A stretch of 64,000 nucleotides of DNA from Pseudomonas oryzihabitans (GTDB taxonomy: Bacteria > Pseudomonadota > Gammaproteobacteria > Pseudomonadales > Pseudomonadaceae), in the NCBI RefSeq assembly GCF_006384975.1, contig NZ_CP021645.1, forward strand, positions 1,020,001-1,084,000, written 5' to 3'. Positions 18,321 through 31,409 of this stretch are shown here, piece after piece. Below the pieces are notes generated by a model. It saw only the letters and a program-made list of their open reading frames with translations, was not told the DNA's origin and made no database searches. The first letter of the stretch is position 1. The number at the start of each line of letters is the position of its first letter. The translations under genes and the position numbers were made by a program.

Positions 18321-18353
18321 CGGACGGCTATCGACTTGGCCGATAGCCGTCCG
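18321..18353. terminator. Bidirectional terminator hairpin before nfuA end
   Basis: CGGACGGCTATCG (18321-18333) and CGATAGCCGTCCG (18341-18353) form a perfect 13-bp stem with a 7-base loop between two converging genes. It lacks a T-run on the plus strand. Confidence 0.7.
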
Positions 18354-18373
18354 CTACCGCGCTCGCTGCCAGA

Positions 18374-18958
18374 TCAGTAGTAGGCATTCTCGCGGTTGGT
18401 ATGGTCGGTCACGTCACGCACGGCGGTGAGTTCGGGAATCCGCTCGAGCAGGGTACGCTCCACGCCGTCCTTGAGGGTCAGATCGACCTGACCGCAGCCT
18501 TGGCAACCACCGCCGAAACGCAGCACGGCCACGTTGTCGTCGACGATATCCACCAGACTGACCATGCCGCCGTGGCTGGCAAGCCCCGGATTGATCTCGG
18601 TCTGCAGGTAGTAGTCGACGCGCTCGTTGAGCGGGCTGTCTTCGTTGACCATCGGCACCTTGGCGTTGGGCGCCTTGATGGTCAGCTGACCGCCCATGCG
18701 GTCGGTGGCGTAGTCCACCAGGGCGTCTTCGAGGAAGGGTTGGCTGATGGCATCGATATAGGCCGTGAAAGCCTTCAGGCCGATGGGCTGGTCGTCAGGC
18801 TTCTCTTCGCCGGGCTTGCAATAGGCAATGCAGGTCTCGGCGTACTGGGTACCGGGCTGGGTGATGAAGATACGGATACCGATCCCAGGGGTGTTCTGCT
18901 TTTCCAACAGGTCGGCCAGGTAATCCTGAGCCGCGTCGGTAATGGTGATGGCGCTCAT
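18374..18958 (-). CDS. nfuA: Fe-S cluster carrier protein NfuA
   Basis: This 194-residue protein carries 4Fe-4S clusters to target enzymes. It has an N-terminal degenerate A-type domain (about 1-95, [18 protein letters not shown]) and a C-terminal Nfu domain with CxxC in [13 protein letters not shown]. The C-terminus [13 protein letters not shown] is the family end. The ATG at 18958 has GAGGAG upstream; a start two codons earlier is less likely. Confidence 0.96.
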   Translation of the reverse strand: MSAITITDAAQDYLADLLEKQNTPGIGIRIFITQPGTQYAETCIAYCKPGEEKPDDQPIGLKAFTAYIDAISQPFLEDALVDYATDRMGGQLTIKAPNAKVPMVNEDSPLNERVDYYLQTEINPGLASHGGMVSLVDIVDDNVAVLRFGGGCQGCGQVDLTLKDGVERTLLERIPELTAVRDVTDHTNRENAYY

Positions 18959-19039
18959 GGTCACTCCTCAACAGGTGTGACAAGTTTACGCCACCCTACC
19001 CCTCGACGAAAGCCCTAGTGAAACAGTCGGATAATCGAC

Positions 19040-20005
19040 TCAGTCCAGGCTGTTCACGAAGCTGGTAACCCGATTGCGCCCGGCGTGCTTGGATTCGTAC
19101 AGCGCCTTGTCGGCTTGTTGAATCATCTGCTCGTGGCTGCCTAACGGGACGGAAAGATCGGTGATGCCCACGCTGATGGTGAAGGCGATAGGCGTACCCA
19201 GCACGTCCAGACGCATGGCTTCGACCGCCTCGCGCAACCGCTCCGCCAGTAATCGTGCTCCATCGACGGCCGTGTCGAGCAGCACTACGCCGAACTCCTC
19301 ACCACCATAGCGACCCGCGATGTCCGCGGTGCGTACGTGGGTCTTGATCACGCCAGCCAGGGCCTTGATCGCCTGGTCACCCACGGCATGACCGTAGGTG
19401 TCATTGATGCGCTTGAAGTGATCGATGTCGAGCATCATCAGTGCCAGGCGACCGCCGTAGCGCTGGTGCCGGGCGAATTCCTCGGTGAGTCGCTCCTCCC
19501 AGTAACCGCGATTGGCGAGGCCAGTGAGACGATCGGTGCGTGACAGCTCTTGCAGCTTGTCGTTGGAAAGCTCCAGCTGCCGCTTGTTGATAGCGACGTC
19601 GGTGACGTCATAGATCACCACACAGATGTGGGCAATGGCGCCGGTAGAATCGCGCAGCGGCAACAAGGTCACGTTCTGGTACATGAAGGCTTCCACGCCG
19701 GTGATCGGCTGGTAGCTCTTGAAATGGACCAGATAGGGACGTTGTTCCCAGATGGAAAAGGCCCGGGTGCCCAGCAGGACGACGCTCTCGGCCTTGGCGC
19801 GGAACCAGGCCTCGTCGATTTCAGCGAAAACCGCGAACAGCGATTGCTGGCTGACCTCATTGAGAATCCGCCCGGAGTGGTTCTCCATGAAGCTGTTCCA
19901 CACCTCGATCCGGTAGTCGAGATCCAGCACCACGACACCCACATCGATGTTCTGGACGATGTCCAACAGCCAGTGGAGCTCATTGATATCGATCTGTGCG
20001 GCCAT
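19040..20005 (-). CDS. Cytosolic PAS-GGDEF diguanylate cyclase
   Basis: This 321-residue protein has a PAS-like sensor domain at about 8-138, a short coiled coil (about 140-155) and a GGDEF domain at 157-318. The active-site motif is GGEEF (234-238) and the inhibitory-site motif is RTAD (225-228), so it should be an active, product-inhibited cyclase. I use the ATG at 20005; the longer frame would start at a TTG. It begins only two bases after the stop of the receiver-CheC gene, so the two form an operon and the receiver protein may act on the cyclase pathway. The signal is unknown. Confidence 0.9.
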   Translation of the reverse strand: MAAQIDINELHWLLDIVQNIDVGVVVLDLDYRIEVWNSFMENHSGRILNEVSQQSLFAVFAEIDEAWFRAKAESVVLLGTRAFSIWEQRPYLVHFKSYQPITGVEAFMYQNVTLLPLRDSTGAIAHICVVIYDVTDVAINKRQLELSNDKLQELSRTDRLTGLANRGYWEERLTEEFARHQRYGGRLALMMLDIDHFKRINDTYGHAVGDQAIKALAGVIKTHVRTADIAGRYGGEEFGVVLLDTAVDGARLLAERLREAVEAMRLDVLGTPIAFTISVGITDLSVPLGSHEQMIQQADKALYESKHAGRNRVTSFVNSLD

Positions 20006-20007
20006 GC

Positions 20008-21003
20008 TCAACTCATCAGGTAGCCGATCTTGCGGGTGATGCGCTTCACCGAATCTTCGGTGAACAGCAGCAGCAGATCGAAGTGGACGTTATGGCCTTC
20101 CAGGCTGTAGCTGAGTTCGACCGCCAGGGTCTTCTTCCAGCGGGTCTTGTTGACGACGATGAGTTCGTCGATGGACGCGTGGTGACCGAGGATGGTGGGA
20201 TGCCCCTGGGAGAAGCGGATATCGAACTGCTCGGCGATCCCGGCCAGACAAGCCCCTATGATGATGCTCGACAGGTCCAGCAGCATCTCGATGTCGCCCG
20301 ATTCGCCGGATTCACGCCAGCGCACCAGACGCGCCATGTCATCGAATTCGGAATCATGGAAGATCAACAGCGCCTCGCCGGCGATACCCTCGCCGATGTA
20401 GCCCTGGCACACCGCACTGAGGCGACTCTCGCGCTGGGCATCGAGCAGCGTCATGTGCAGCTCGCTGACTTCCAGGATATTGACGTTGGGAATGGGCAAC
20501 TGCACGAAGACATCCAGCGCCTTGGCCAATAGCGCACCTGCCCGCCCCATGGAAACGTTGACGACTTCCCGGAAGGCATCACGAAAGCTGACCTGTAGAT
20601 CCGGCCGCTCGACGGGTTGTGCCGGCGCCACGACAGTGGAGCTGTAGATGCCGTGACGTTCGAGCACCGCCACGAGCTCGGCGGGATCGGCCGGCTTGCG
20701 GATGAAATCCAGGGCGCCCAGTTCGCGGACCCGTGCCACCGCCTGTTCCTGGACGTCGCCCGAGACCACGATCACCTTGACCGCCAGGCCCTCACTACGG
20801 ATCGCCGCCAGGGTGCCATAACCATCCAAAACCGGCATGGTCAGGTCCAGCAGCATGACCTGGCCCAGGCCTTGCCGCAGAGCCGTAAGGGCTTCTTCGC
20901 CATTGGTGGCCTGAGTGATGGATACGCCCCAGCCCTCCGGCAGGGAGCGAACCAGCTGCTTGCGCGCCATGTTCGAATCGTCGCATATCACCAGAGGAAT
21001 CAC
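20008..21003 (-). CDS. Response regulator with CheC/CheX-like phosphatase domain
   Basis: This 331-residue protein has an N-terminal receiver domain (ICDDSNMARKQ acid pocket, phospho-Asp in VMLLDLTMPVLDG, lysine in FIRKPADP). A CheC-like domain follows from about 155, with the helix FREVVNVSMGRAGALLAKAL and a second such helix around DLSSIIIGACLAGIAEQFD. Such domains dephosphorylate CheY-type proteins. I chose GTG 21003, which has GGAAGG five bases upstream; GTG 21009 abuts that site. It is co-transcribed with the PAS-GGDEF gene. Confidence 0.85.
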   Translation of the reverse strand: MIPLVICDDSNMARKQLVRSLPEGWGVSITQATNGEEALTALRQGLGQVMLLDLTMPVLDGYGTLAAIRSEGLAVKVIVVSGDVQEQAVARVRELGALDFIRKPADPAELVAVLERHGIYSSTVVAPAQPVERPDLQVSFRDAFREVVNVSMGRAGALLAKALDVFVQLPIPNVNILEVSELHMTLLDAQRESRLSAVCQGYIGEGIAGEALLIFHDSEFDDMARLVRWRESGESGDIEMLLDLSSIIIGACLAGIAEQFDIRFSQGHPTILGHHASIDELIVVNKTRWKKTLAVELSYSLEGHNVHFDLLLLFTEDSVKRITRKIGYLMS

Positions 21004-21230
21004 GGCCACCTTCCATGACGCAGTTTTGACGCACAGTAAACGTCGCTAATTACACAGTAAAGCAAGACTTGCAAGGCTTGCTGGCCGGATCCCACCGCTC
21101 TTCGACATGAACGGTAAGCCAGCCCTTCATGAGGGTAGCTCATCATCAGCCTTCATCAATGACGGGGTCGCTGATGGCTTTTGCTATGCTGCCGCTCTTT
21201 GCCTGCGCCTCTTATCTCTGTGGAATGCCC

Positions 21231-24941
<3,711 letters not shown>

Positions 24942-24987
24942 CCCGGCAGACGCCTCAGGTAACAAAAACGCGGCCCTTTTCGCTGGC

Positions 24988-25009
24988 GTCCCTACTAGGG
25001 TGTAGGGAC
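24988..25009 (+). terminator. Possible terminator after metH
   Basis: GTCCCTAC (24988-24995) and GTAGGGAC (25002-25009) form a perfect 8-bp stem with a 6-base loop between metH and the next gene. There is no T-run, so it is only a candidate. Confidence 0.4.
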
Positions 25010-25034
25010 TCCCATCGACGAGGATCGCGTGCCC

Positions 25035-26162
25035 ATGAAAGGCCTTACCCTAGCCGCCGGCAGTCTCCTGCTCGGTCTAGCCACCCTGAATGCCACCGCC
25101 GCACCCCAGGCGCTAAGCCAGGATCAGTGGCCCTTCACCGCCACGCCCCGTGCCACCCTGGATGCCCCCTGGGCCCTTGCCTTCCTACCCGATGGCACGG
25201 CGCTGGTCACCGAGAAAGGCGGCGCGCTCAAGCATCTGAATGTGCAGACCGGTAAAGCGCAGGACATCAGCGGCGTGCCCAAGGTGGTCCATGCCGGACA
25301 GGGTGGCTTGGGCGATGTCATCCTGCATCCGCAATACGCCAGCAATCATCTGATCTACCTGAGCTATGCCGAAGCTGGCGAAGGCGGCACTCAGGGTGCT
25401 GCCGTGGCCCGTGCCAAGTTGATCTTGAAGGAAGACGGCAGCGGCTCGCTCAGCGACCTCAAGGTGATCTGGCGGCAGACGCCCAAGGTCAGTGGCAACG
25501 GCCACTATGGCCATCGCATGAGATTCGGGCCGGACGGCAAGCTGTGGATCACCTCGGGTGAACGGCAGAAATTCACCCCGGCCCAGGACATGAGCAGCAA
25601 CCTCGGCAAGCTCATCCGCCTCAACGACGATGGCAGCGTTCCTCAAGACAACCCCTTCGCCCAGCAAGGGGGTGTCGCGGCCCAGGTCTGGTCGCTGGGG
25701 CATCGCAATCCACTGGGTATCGCCTTCGACGCCCAGGGCCGGCTGTGGGAACAGGAGATGGACCCCCAGGGCGGTGACGAGCTGAATCTGATCCAGCGTG
25801 GCGGCAACTACGGCTATCCCGAGGTTTCCAACGGCGATCATTACGGTGGCAAGCCGATCCCGGATCATGACACCCGTCCGGAATTCATTCCGCCGAAGAT
25901 CACCTGGACGCCGGTGATCTCGCCCGCAGGGCTGATGATCTATGAAGGGAATTGCTTCCCCGCCTGGAAGGGTAACGCCTTCATCGGCGGCCTGTCGTCC
26001 AAGTCGCTGGTGCGGGTCGAGCTCAAGGGCGAAGAGGCCCGCGAGGTGGAGCGCTATGCCATGGGCACCCGCATCCGCGACGTCGAGGAAGGCCCCAACG
26101 GTAGTCTGTGGGTACTGGAAGACGGTGCGAACGCTCGGCTGCTGGAGTTGCAGCCGAAATGA
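25035..26162 (+). CDS. Periplasmic PQQ-dependent aldose sugar dehydrogenase family protein
   Basis: This 375-residue exported protein belongs to the soluble glucose/sorbosone dehydrogenase family (YliI/Asd), a six-bladed propeller that oxidises sugars with PQQ. A signal peptide ([21 protein letters not shown]) is followed by [57 protein letters not shown] and [13 protein letters not shown], all typical. The ATG at 25035 is used; an in-frame GTG at 25029 is also well placed to the GAGGA box. No pqq genes lie in the window. Its substrate is not known. Confidence 0.88.
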   Translation: MKGLTLAAGSLLLGLATLNATAAPQALSQDQWPFTATPRATLDAPWALAFLPDGTALVTEKGGALKHLNVQTGKAQDISGVPKVVHAGQGGLGDVILHPQYASNHLIYLSYAEAGEGGTQGAAVARAKLILKEDGSGSLSDLKVIWRQTPKVSGNGHYGHRMRFGPDGKLWITSGERQKFTPAQDMSSNLGKLIRLNDDGSVPQDNPFAQQGGVAAQVWSLGHRNPLGIAFDAQGRLWEQEMDPQGGDELNLIQRGGNYGYPEVSNGDHYGGKPIPDHDTRPEFIPPKITWTPVISPAGLMIYEGNCFPAWKGNAFIGGLSSKSLVRVELKGEEAREVERYAMGTRIRDVEEGPNGSLWVLEDGANARLLELQPK

Positions 26163-26169
26163 CGGCCAG

Positions 26170-26191
26170 GGTCACCCGTCTGTAGGTGACC
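26170..26191. terminator. Weak hairpin between converging genes
   Basis: GGTCACC (26170-26176) and GGTGACC (26185-26191) form a 7-bp stem with an 8-base loop at the meeting point of the sugar dehydrogenase and DUF1883 genes. There is no T-run. Confidence 0.35.
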
Positions 26192-26197
26192 GCCACC

Positions 26198-26500
26198 TCA
26201 GCGCAGCTCGGAAGGCGAGCGGCGGACGATCTTGATGGAATGCTTGATATCGGGCTTGCGGGTCACGCTGATCGGCCGCTTGGTGACGGTGTCCAGGGTG
26301 ATGTTCCAAAAGCCGGTGCTGGGTACGGTGATGCGCGCCGGGAAGCGGTCGAAGGCGCCGCCGTGGTAGGTATGGCGGCCGCCGTTCTTGAAGCTGCGGA
26401 AATTGGCATCGTTCATCAGGCGGATGTTGCACACCCCCGAACTCTGGATGACGACCAGGTCGCCCTCGTTGAGATGCTCGCGCTGGTGGATGAACTTCAT
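26198..26500 (-). CDS. DUF1883 domain protein
   Basis: This 100-residue protein matches the DUF1883 pattern: MKFIHQREHLNEGDLVVIQ, CNIRLMNDANFRSFKNGG and FPARITVPSTGFWNITLD. GAGGA precedes the ATG. The family is a small beta-rich domain, sometimes fused to TIR-like domains in other bacteria; here it stands alone. Its function is unknown. It is divergent from the RlmN-like gene with 85 bases between the starts. Confidence 0.82.
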   Translation of the reverse strand: MKFIHQREHLNEGDLVVIQSSGVCNIRLMNDANFRSFKNGGRHTYHGGAFDRFPARITVPSTGFWNITLDTVTKRPISVTRKPDIKHSIKIVRRSPSELR

Positions 26501-26585
26501 GACGGGTCCTCGTCTTGCAAAGGACTAGGATAGCATCCCTGCCCTGTCCTATTATCGCCGCCCGCCCACGACCTGCCCTTTGCCC

Positions 26586-27614
26586 ATGCGTATCGCCGAT
26601 GTCGTCCAGTTGCTCGCCGCTGCCGGCGCCAAGCCCAAGCACAGTGCCCGGATCCTGCGCGCCTGGTGCCAGGGACTGCCGCTGGACACCGGCACCCGCC
26701 GCCAGCAGGCGGAGAACTTCCTGCCCCTGGACGTACGCAAGGCCATCCCGGCACTGACCGAGCGGCTGGAGGGGCTGGCCCGGGTCACTTCGGAGCATCC
26801 GGGCGCCGACGGTTCGGCGCGAATGCTGGTGACCCTCGCGGACGGCCAGGCGGTGGAAAGCGTCCTGCTACCCCGCGATGGCCTTTGCGTGTCCTCCCAG
26901 GTCGGCTGCGCCGTGGGCTGCGTCTTCTGCATGACCGGCAAGAGTGGCCTGCTGCGCCAGGTGGGCAGCGCCGAGATCGTCGCCCAGGTGGCCCTGGCTC
27001 GCCGGATCAGGCCGGTGAAGAAGGTGGTCTTCATGGGTATGGGCGAGCCGGCCCATAACCTAGACAACGTGCTGGAGGCCATCGACCTGCTGGGCACTGC
27101 CGGTGGCATCGGCCATCGCAACCTGGTGTTTTCTACGGTCGGCGATCCCCGGGTGTTCGAGCGTCTACCCCAGCAGGAGGTAAGGCCGGCCCTGGCGCTG
27201 TCGCTGCACAGCACCAATGCCGAACGTCGTGCCCGGCTGCTGCCCAAGGCGCCACGCTACGAGCCCGCCGAGTTGATCGAACAGGGCGAGGCCTATGCCC
27301 GGCTGATCGGCTATCCCATCCAGTACCAGTGGACCCTGCTCGCCGGCATTAACGACAGCCAGGAGGAAATGGACGAGCTGCTGCGGCTGATGAAGGGCAA
27401 GTACGGGGTGCTCAATCTCATTCCCTACAACAGCCTGGAAGTGGACGACTACCAACGCCCCGATGGCGAACGTATCGTTCAGATCGTGCGCTATCTGCAT
27501 AGCCGCGGCGTACTCACCAAGGTACGCAATTCGGCCGGGCAGGATGTCGACGGCGGTTGTGGCCAGCTGCGGGCACGAGCCGAGGTGATAAGGCCCCGGC
27601 GGGTCACCGCCTGA
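26586..27614 (+). CDS. RlmN/Cfr-family radical SAM protein (probable RNA methyltransferase)
   Basis: This 342-residue protein has the radical SAM cluster motif CAVGCVFC in the RlmN-type CxxxCxxC spacing. GMGEPAHNLDNVLEAI and LALSLHSTNAERR follow, and the second catalytic cysteine of this family is kept near the C-terminus in DVDGGCGQLRA. Both cysteines needed for methyl transfer to adenine C2/C8 are therefore present. It is shorter and diverged from canonical RlmN, which would be encoded elsewhere. Its RNA target is unknown. The ATG at 26586 lacks a clear ribosome binding site and an in-frame TTG lies two codons upstream. Confidence 0.82.
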   Translation: MRIADVVQLLAAAGAKPKHSARILRAWCQGLPLDTGTRRQQAENFLPLDVRKAIPALTERLEGLARVTSEHPGADGSARMLVTLADGQAVESVLLPRDGLCVSSQVGCAVGCVFCMTGKSGLLRQVGSAEIVAQVALARRIRPVKKVVFMGMGEPAHNLDNVLEAIDLLGTAGGIGHRNLVFSTVGDPRVFERLPQQEVRPALALSLHSTNAERRARLLPKAPRYEPAELIEQGEAYARLIGYPIQYQWTLLAGINDSQEEMDELLRLMKGKYGVLNLIPYNSLEVDDYQRPDGERIVQIVRYLHSRGVLTKVRNSAGQDVDGGCGQLRARAEVIRPRRVTA

Positions 27615-27715
27615 CCAGTCGTCCCGCCGAGGACTCCGCCCATCCGTTTCAGCGGAACACCGGCCTGTTCGGTCTTTCTGAATGCTCCTGCACCACTCAG
27701 AGGGAAGCACTACCT

Positions 27716-28120
27716 ATGCAGGACCGCATTAATCGCCACGACCCCTTCATCACCGGCCTGAAGGAACGGCTCCCCGAAGAGCTGCGCGAGTCCTTCACCG
27801 AGGAACAGCTGGAAGCGCTCAAACTGGCCTTCGGCACCCGCAGCTGGGGCAAGCACAGCATCGATCTGCGCGGCACCCTCAAGTTCTGGCATCGCCGCTA
27901 CTACTTCGTCTTGCTGGCCGGCCGTAACTATCGTCATCTCTCGCGCCTGGAGCAGGAGCTGTCGTTACTCGGCAAGGCCATCATGCTGGCGATGATCCTG
28001 CTGGCCTGCGGCCTGGTGGGCCTGGTGCTGCTCTATCTGCTCAAGTCTGCGCTCGGCATCGATATCCTGCCTGACTATCACGTGGGACTTTGGGACTGGT
28101 TCAAGGGTCTGTTCGAGTAG
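27716..28120 (+). CDS. Small membrane protein of unknown function
   Basis: AGAGGGAAG precedes the ATG at 27716. The 134-residue protein has a charged N-terminal half (MQDRINRHDPFITGLKERLP, then FTEEQLEALKLAFG) and the basic, aromatic stretch FWHRRYYFVLLAGRNYR. One long hydrophobic helix follows at about 88-111, then a short C-terminal tail. I regard it as a conserved Pseudomonas membrane protein without a known role. It lies between the RlmN-like gene and the propeller-protein gene on the same strand. Confidence 0.75.
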   Translation: MQDRINRHDPFITGLKERLPEELRESFTEEQLEALKLAFGTRSWGKHSIDLRGTLKFWHRRYYFVLLAGRNYRHLSRLEQELSLLGKAIMLAMILLACGLVGLVLLYLLKSALGIDILPDYHVGLWDWFKGLFE

Positions 28121-28171
28121 CACGGATTCGCTTGATCCTGGCAGGGAGGCTTGCCCATCGGGAGACCTCCT

Positions 28172-29194
28172 ATGCCCCATTTGAATCGCCGCCAGACCCT
28201 TGGCCTGCTAGCCGCCAGTGCCGCCCTGCCCTTGCTGGGCGGTTATCCACCCAGGGTGCTAGCGGCCAGCGCGGAGTACCTCGCCCTGGTGGAGAAGGAA
28301 GCCCCTGGCGTGGGTTTCTATCGTCTGGCTGACGGCAAGCGCGTCGGCACGCTCGAATTGCCCGAGCAGCCCCATGAAATCGTCGCCGATCGCCAGGGCC
28401 GCTATGCCTATGTCGGCCAGTACGGCGTCAAGAGCTGGCAGGCACCGGGCACGGGTGGTCATCAGGTCAGCGTGATAGATCTCGTCGAGCGCCGCCTGGT
28501 GAGGTCCATCGATCTTTCGCCCTATCACCGGCTGCACGGCATGCGTCTGGATGACCAGGGGCGGCTCTATGTGCTCAGCGAGACCGATTCGCTGCTGATC
28601 CGCTTCGATGACCCGGCCACCGCCACGGTGCCGAGCCAGATCATCCCGGTCGGTGGCACCCGCAGCCATTACTTCGTGTTGACCCGCGACGGGCGCCGAG
28701 CCTATGTCGCCGATACCCTGAGCGGCCTGGTGATCCTGGTCGATCCGCACAACGCCGCCGTATTACCGGTGAAGAAGCGGCTCGGTCAGGCACCGGAAGG
28801 CTGCTGCCTGAGTCCGGACGAGCGGACCTTCTATGTATTGGATCGCTTCGCCGGAGTGCTCCATGCCTGGGATGCGCGTGACCTCACCCCGCTGCGCCAA
28901 GTGAAGCTGCGCGGCGAGGCCGTGCGGGTAGTCGCCCTGCCGGATGGACGACTGCTGGTCTCCAACCTGGCCGATAAAAGCTTGTCGCTGCTGCGGCCGG
29001 ATACCCTGGCCGAGGTCGGCTATCTGCCCATGGGCAGCGCCGTACCAGGGCTGAACCTGGAGCCAGGCGGCGAGCGCCTGTTCGCCGCGCTGGAAGGCGA
29101 TCAGTTGGCCGTCGTCGACCTGCATGCCTGGCGGGAGGTCCAGCACTTCGCCACCGGCAAGTCGCCCGATACCGCAGTGGTCTTCAGCGCCTGA
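28172..29194 (+). CDS. Exported YVTN/beta-propeller repeat protein, probable Tat substrate
   Basis: This 340-residue protein starts with an RR-containing signal (MPHLNRRQTLGLLAASAALP), suggestive of Tat export. The rest consists of repeated propeller blades of the YncE/YVTN kind, for example HEIVADRQGRYAYVGQYG, LTRDGRRAYVADTLSGLVIL and LSPDERTFYVLDRFAGVL. GGGAGA lies upstream of the ATG at 28172. No enzyme motif is visible. The gene stands directly before the efe operon region, but a Fur-type site separates them. Confidence 0.8.
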   Translation: MPHLNRRQTLGLLAASAALPLLGGYPPRVLAASAEYLALVEKEAPGVGFYRLADGKRVGTLELPEQPHEIVADRQGRYAYVGQYGVKSWQAPGTGGHQVSVIDLVERRLVRSIDLSPYHRLHGMRLDDQGRLYVLSETDSLLIRFDDPATATVPSQIIPVGGTRSHYFVLTRDGRRAYVADTLSGLVILVDPHNAAVLPVKKRLGQAPEGCCLSPDERTFYVLDRFAGVLHAWDARDLTPLRQVKLRGEAVRVVALPDGRLLVSNLADKSLSLLRPDTLAEVGYLPMGSAVPGLNLEPGGERLFAALEGDQLAVVDLHAWREVQHFATGKSPDTAVVFSA

Positions 29195-29273
29195 GCTGAA
29201 TCCCCGTGATCCCCGTGCCAGACCGCTTTATGAACCAAGCGGGCTGAGGTCGTACGAGAATCATCCTCATTTA

Positions 29274-29290
29274 ACAATTCGAATCATTGT
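29274..29290 (+). promoter_or_regulatory. Candidate Fur box upstream of efeU
   Basis: ACAATTCGAATCATTGT matches the central 17 bases of the Fur consensus at 12 positions, including AATCATT in one half. It lies 62 bases before the efeU start, where an iron-responsive operator is expected. This is an eye match only. Confidence 0.45.
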
Positions 29291-29352
29291 GATACAAATC
29301 ACCGACCCGAAAGCCTGACTGCGCTTTCCCCTTTCCGTCGGTAGTCGAATCC

Positions 29353-30210
29353 ATGCTCGTCCCTTTCCTGATCATGCTCCGCGAAGGCATCGAAGCGGCG
29401 CTCATCGTCGGCATCATCGCCAGCTATTTACAACGCACCGGTCGGGGGCATTGGATGCCCGCCGTCTGGATCGGCGTGATGCTGGCGGCAGCCCTGTCAC
29501 TCTTCGTCGGTGCGGGCTTGCAACTGGCCAGCGCCGAATTTCCGCAACGCCAGCAGGAATTGTTCGAAGCGATCGTCGGCTTGGCTGCTACCGTCATCCT
29601 CACGTCCATGGTGTTCTGGATGCGCAAGGCAGCACGGTCGATCCGGACCGAATTGCACGAATCCCTGGAAGCCGCCCTCTCCACCTCGCGCAACCAAGTC
29701 TATGCGCTGATCGGCATGGTGTTCCTGGCGGTCGCCCGTGAAGGCCTGGAAACCGTGTTCTTCCTGCTGGCCATCTTCCAGCAGAGCGAAGGCCCAGGCG
29801 CGCCCCTGGGGGCCCTGCTCGGGCTGGCAATCGCCATCGCGGTCGGCTACGGCCTGTATACCGGCGGGGTACGCCTGAATCTCGGCAAGTTCTTCCGCTT
29901 CACCGGGCTGTTCATTCTCTTCGTGGCTGCCGGCCTGTTCACCAATTCGATCAAGGCGCTGCATGAGGCCGGGCTGTGGAATTCGCTGCAGCAGGTGGTG
30001 TTCGACTGGAGTCACGTCCTGCCGGCCGACGGCCCGGTGGGCACCGTGCTGGCCGGCATGTTCGGCTATCAGGACACCCCGACCGTGAGCACCCTCGGCG
30101 CCTATCTGCTGTTCCTGGCGATCACCCTGCCGCTGTTCTTCCGTACCCCAGCGCCACCCCGGCGCCCCGCCCCCGCCACCCCCACTGCCTCGATGGAGCG
30201 CCAGCCGTGA
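29353..30210 (+). CDS. efeU: Ferrous iron permease EfeU (FTR1 family)
   Basis: This 285-residue inner-membrane protein is the iron channel of the EfeUOB system. It has seven hydrophobic segments and both iron-binding REGxE motifs, REGIE at 10-14 and REGLE at 129-133. The C-terminal tail is proline-rich. Its stop overlaps the efeO GTG start as GTGA. A candidate Fur box lies upstream. No frameshift is seen, unlike E. coli K-12 efeU. Confidence 0.95.
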   Translation: MLVPFLIMLREGIEAALIVGIIASYLQRTGRGHWMPAVWIGVMLAAALSLFVGAGLQLASAEFPQRQQELFEAIVGLAATVILTSMVFWMRKAARSIRTELHESLEAALSTSRNQVYALIGMVFLAVAREGLETVFFLLAIFQQSEGPGAPLGALLGLAIAIAVGYGLYTGGVRLNLGKFFRFTGLFILFVAAGLFTNSIKALHEAGLWNSLQQVVFDWSHVLPADGPVGTVLAGMFGYQDTPTVSTLGAYLLFLAITLPLFFRTPAPPRRPAPATPTASMERQP

Positions 30211-31409
30211 CCGCAACCCCCAATGCCACCCCGCCGAAGCAGACCTCGCCGGCGTTGCGCCTGGCCGTGGTGGCCTCCGCCGGCCTGCTGATCGTGGCGG
30301 CGGCCGCCTTCTACTATGCCTCGCGCTCGGCCAACCAACGACATGCCGCGGCCGGGGCGGACGTGGTCACGGTCGACATCCTGGCCAATCGCTGCGAGCC
30401 GAACGCACTCGAGGTGCCTGCCGGCCCGGCACGCTTCCGTATCGTCAACCGCTCGGACCGGGCGGTGGAGTGGGAAATTCTCGACGGCGTGCTGGTGGTC
30501 GAGGAGCGCGAGAACATCGCCCCGGGACTCAGCCAGGTCATCAACGCCACCCTGGCGCCGGGCGACTACGCCATCACCTGCGGCCTGCTGAGCAATCCGC
30601 GCGGGACGCTGAAGGTGCTGCCCACCGCCGCCTCGGAGGCGGCCAGCAAGGCCATGCCGACGTTGACCCAGTTCATCGGGCCGCTGTCGGAATACCGGGT
30701 CTATCTCAATCAGCAGAGCCGCCTGTTGCTGCAAGGCATCACCGCTCTGCAACAGGCGCTGGCGGCGGGAGACCTGCAGCAGGCGCGGGACGCCTATGCC
30801 GCCGCCCGCCTGCCCTATCAGCGCCTGGCTGCGACCGCACAGCGCTTCGCCGAACTGGACAATCGCCTTAATGCCCGCGCCGACTACTACGAAAAGCGCG
30901 AGCAGGATCCGGCCTTCGGGGGCTTCCATCGTATCGAGCAGGGTCTCTTCGTGGCCGACAGCACCGCGGGCCTGGAGCCGGTTGCCGCCCGCCTGCAACA
31001 AGACGCCACCGCGTTGCGCGACGCCCTGCTCGGCCAGTCGCTGCCGCCGGAGCAACTCAGCGGCAACGCCGCCAGACTGCTGCACAACCTCGCCAGTACG
31101 CGCATCTCCGGTGAGGAAGAACGTTACAGCCAGCTCGTCCTGCCTGGTTTCGCGGCCAATCTGGAGGGTACCCGCAAGGTCATCGACCTGTTGCGCCCCT
31201 TGCTGAGCAAAAGTCACCAAGAGCTGCAACAGCAACTCGACACCCAGGCCCAGGCCTTCGCCGACGCCCTGGGCGATCAGCAGCGGCCCTATGCCAACCT
31301 ATCCGCATCCGACCGTGATCGTATCGCCAAGGCGGCCCAGGCCCTGGCCGATTCCCTCGACCAGGTCGCTCCAGCCCTCGGCCTCACCGTAACCAAGACC
31401 TCGCCATGA
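30207..31409 (+). CDS. efeO: Iron uptake protein EfeO (cupredoxin plus M75 imelysin-like domain)
   Basis: This 400-residue protein binds metal in the periplasm for EfeU. It has an N-terminal hydrophobic anchor or signal ([21 protein letters not shown]), a cupredoxin domain at about 50-140 ([33 protein letters not shown]) and an M75 domain from about 150 with HxxE in GGFHRIEQ. The start is the GTG at 30207, coupled to the efeU stop. The open frame upstream is a shadow of efeU. Confidence 0.93.
   Translation: MTATPNATPPKQTSPALRLAVVASAGLLIVAAAAFYYASRSANQRHAAAGADVVTVDILANRCEPNALEVPAGPARFRIVNRSDRAVEWEILDGVLVVEERENIAPGLSQVINATLAPGDYAITCGLLSNPRGTLKVLPTAASEAASKAMPTLTQFIGPLSEYRVYLNQQSRLLLQGITALQQALAAGDLQQARDAYAAARLPYQRLAATAQRFAELDNRLNARADYYEKREQDPAFGGFHRIEQGLFVADSTAGLEPVAARLQQDATALRDALLGQSLPPEQLSGNAARLLHNLASTRISGEEERYSQLVLPGFAANLEGTRKVIDLLRPLLSKSHQELQQQLDTQAQAFADALGDQQRPYANLSASDRDRIAKAAQALADSLDQVAPALGLTVTKTSP

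Noticed and set aside
21010..21230. Possible cobalamin riboswitch in the metH leader
   Set aside because: No B12-box-like sequence or fitting fold was found in the leader.
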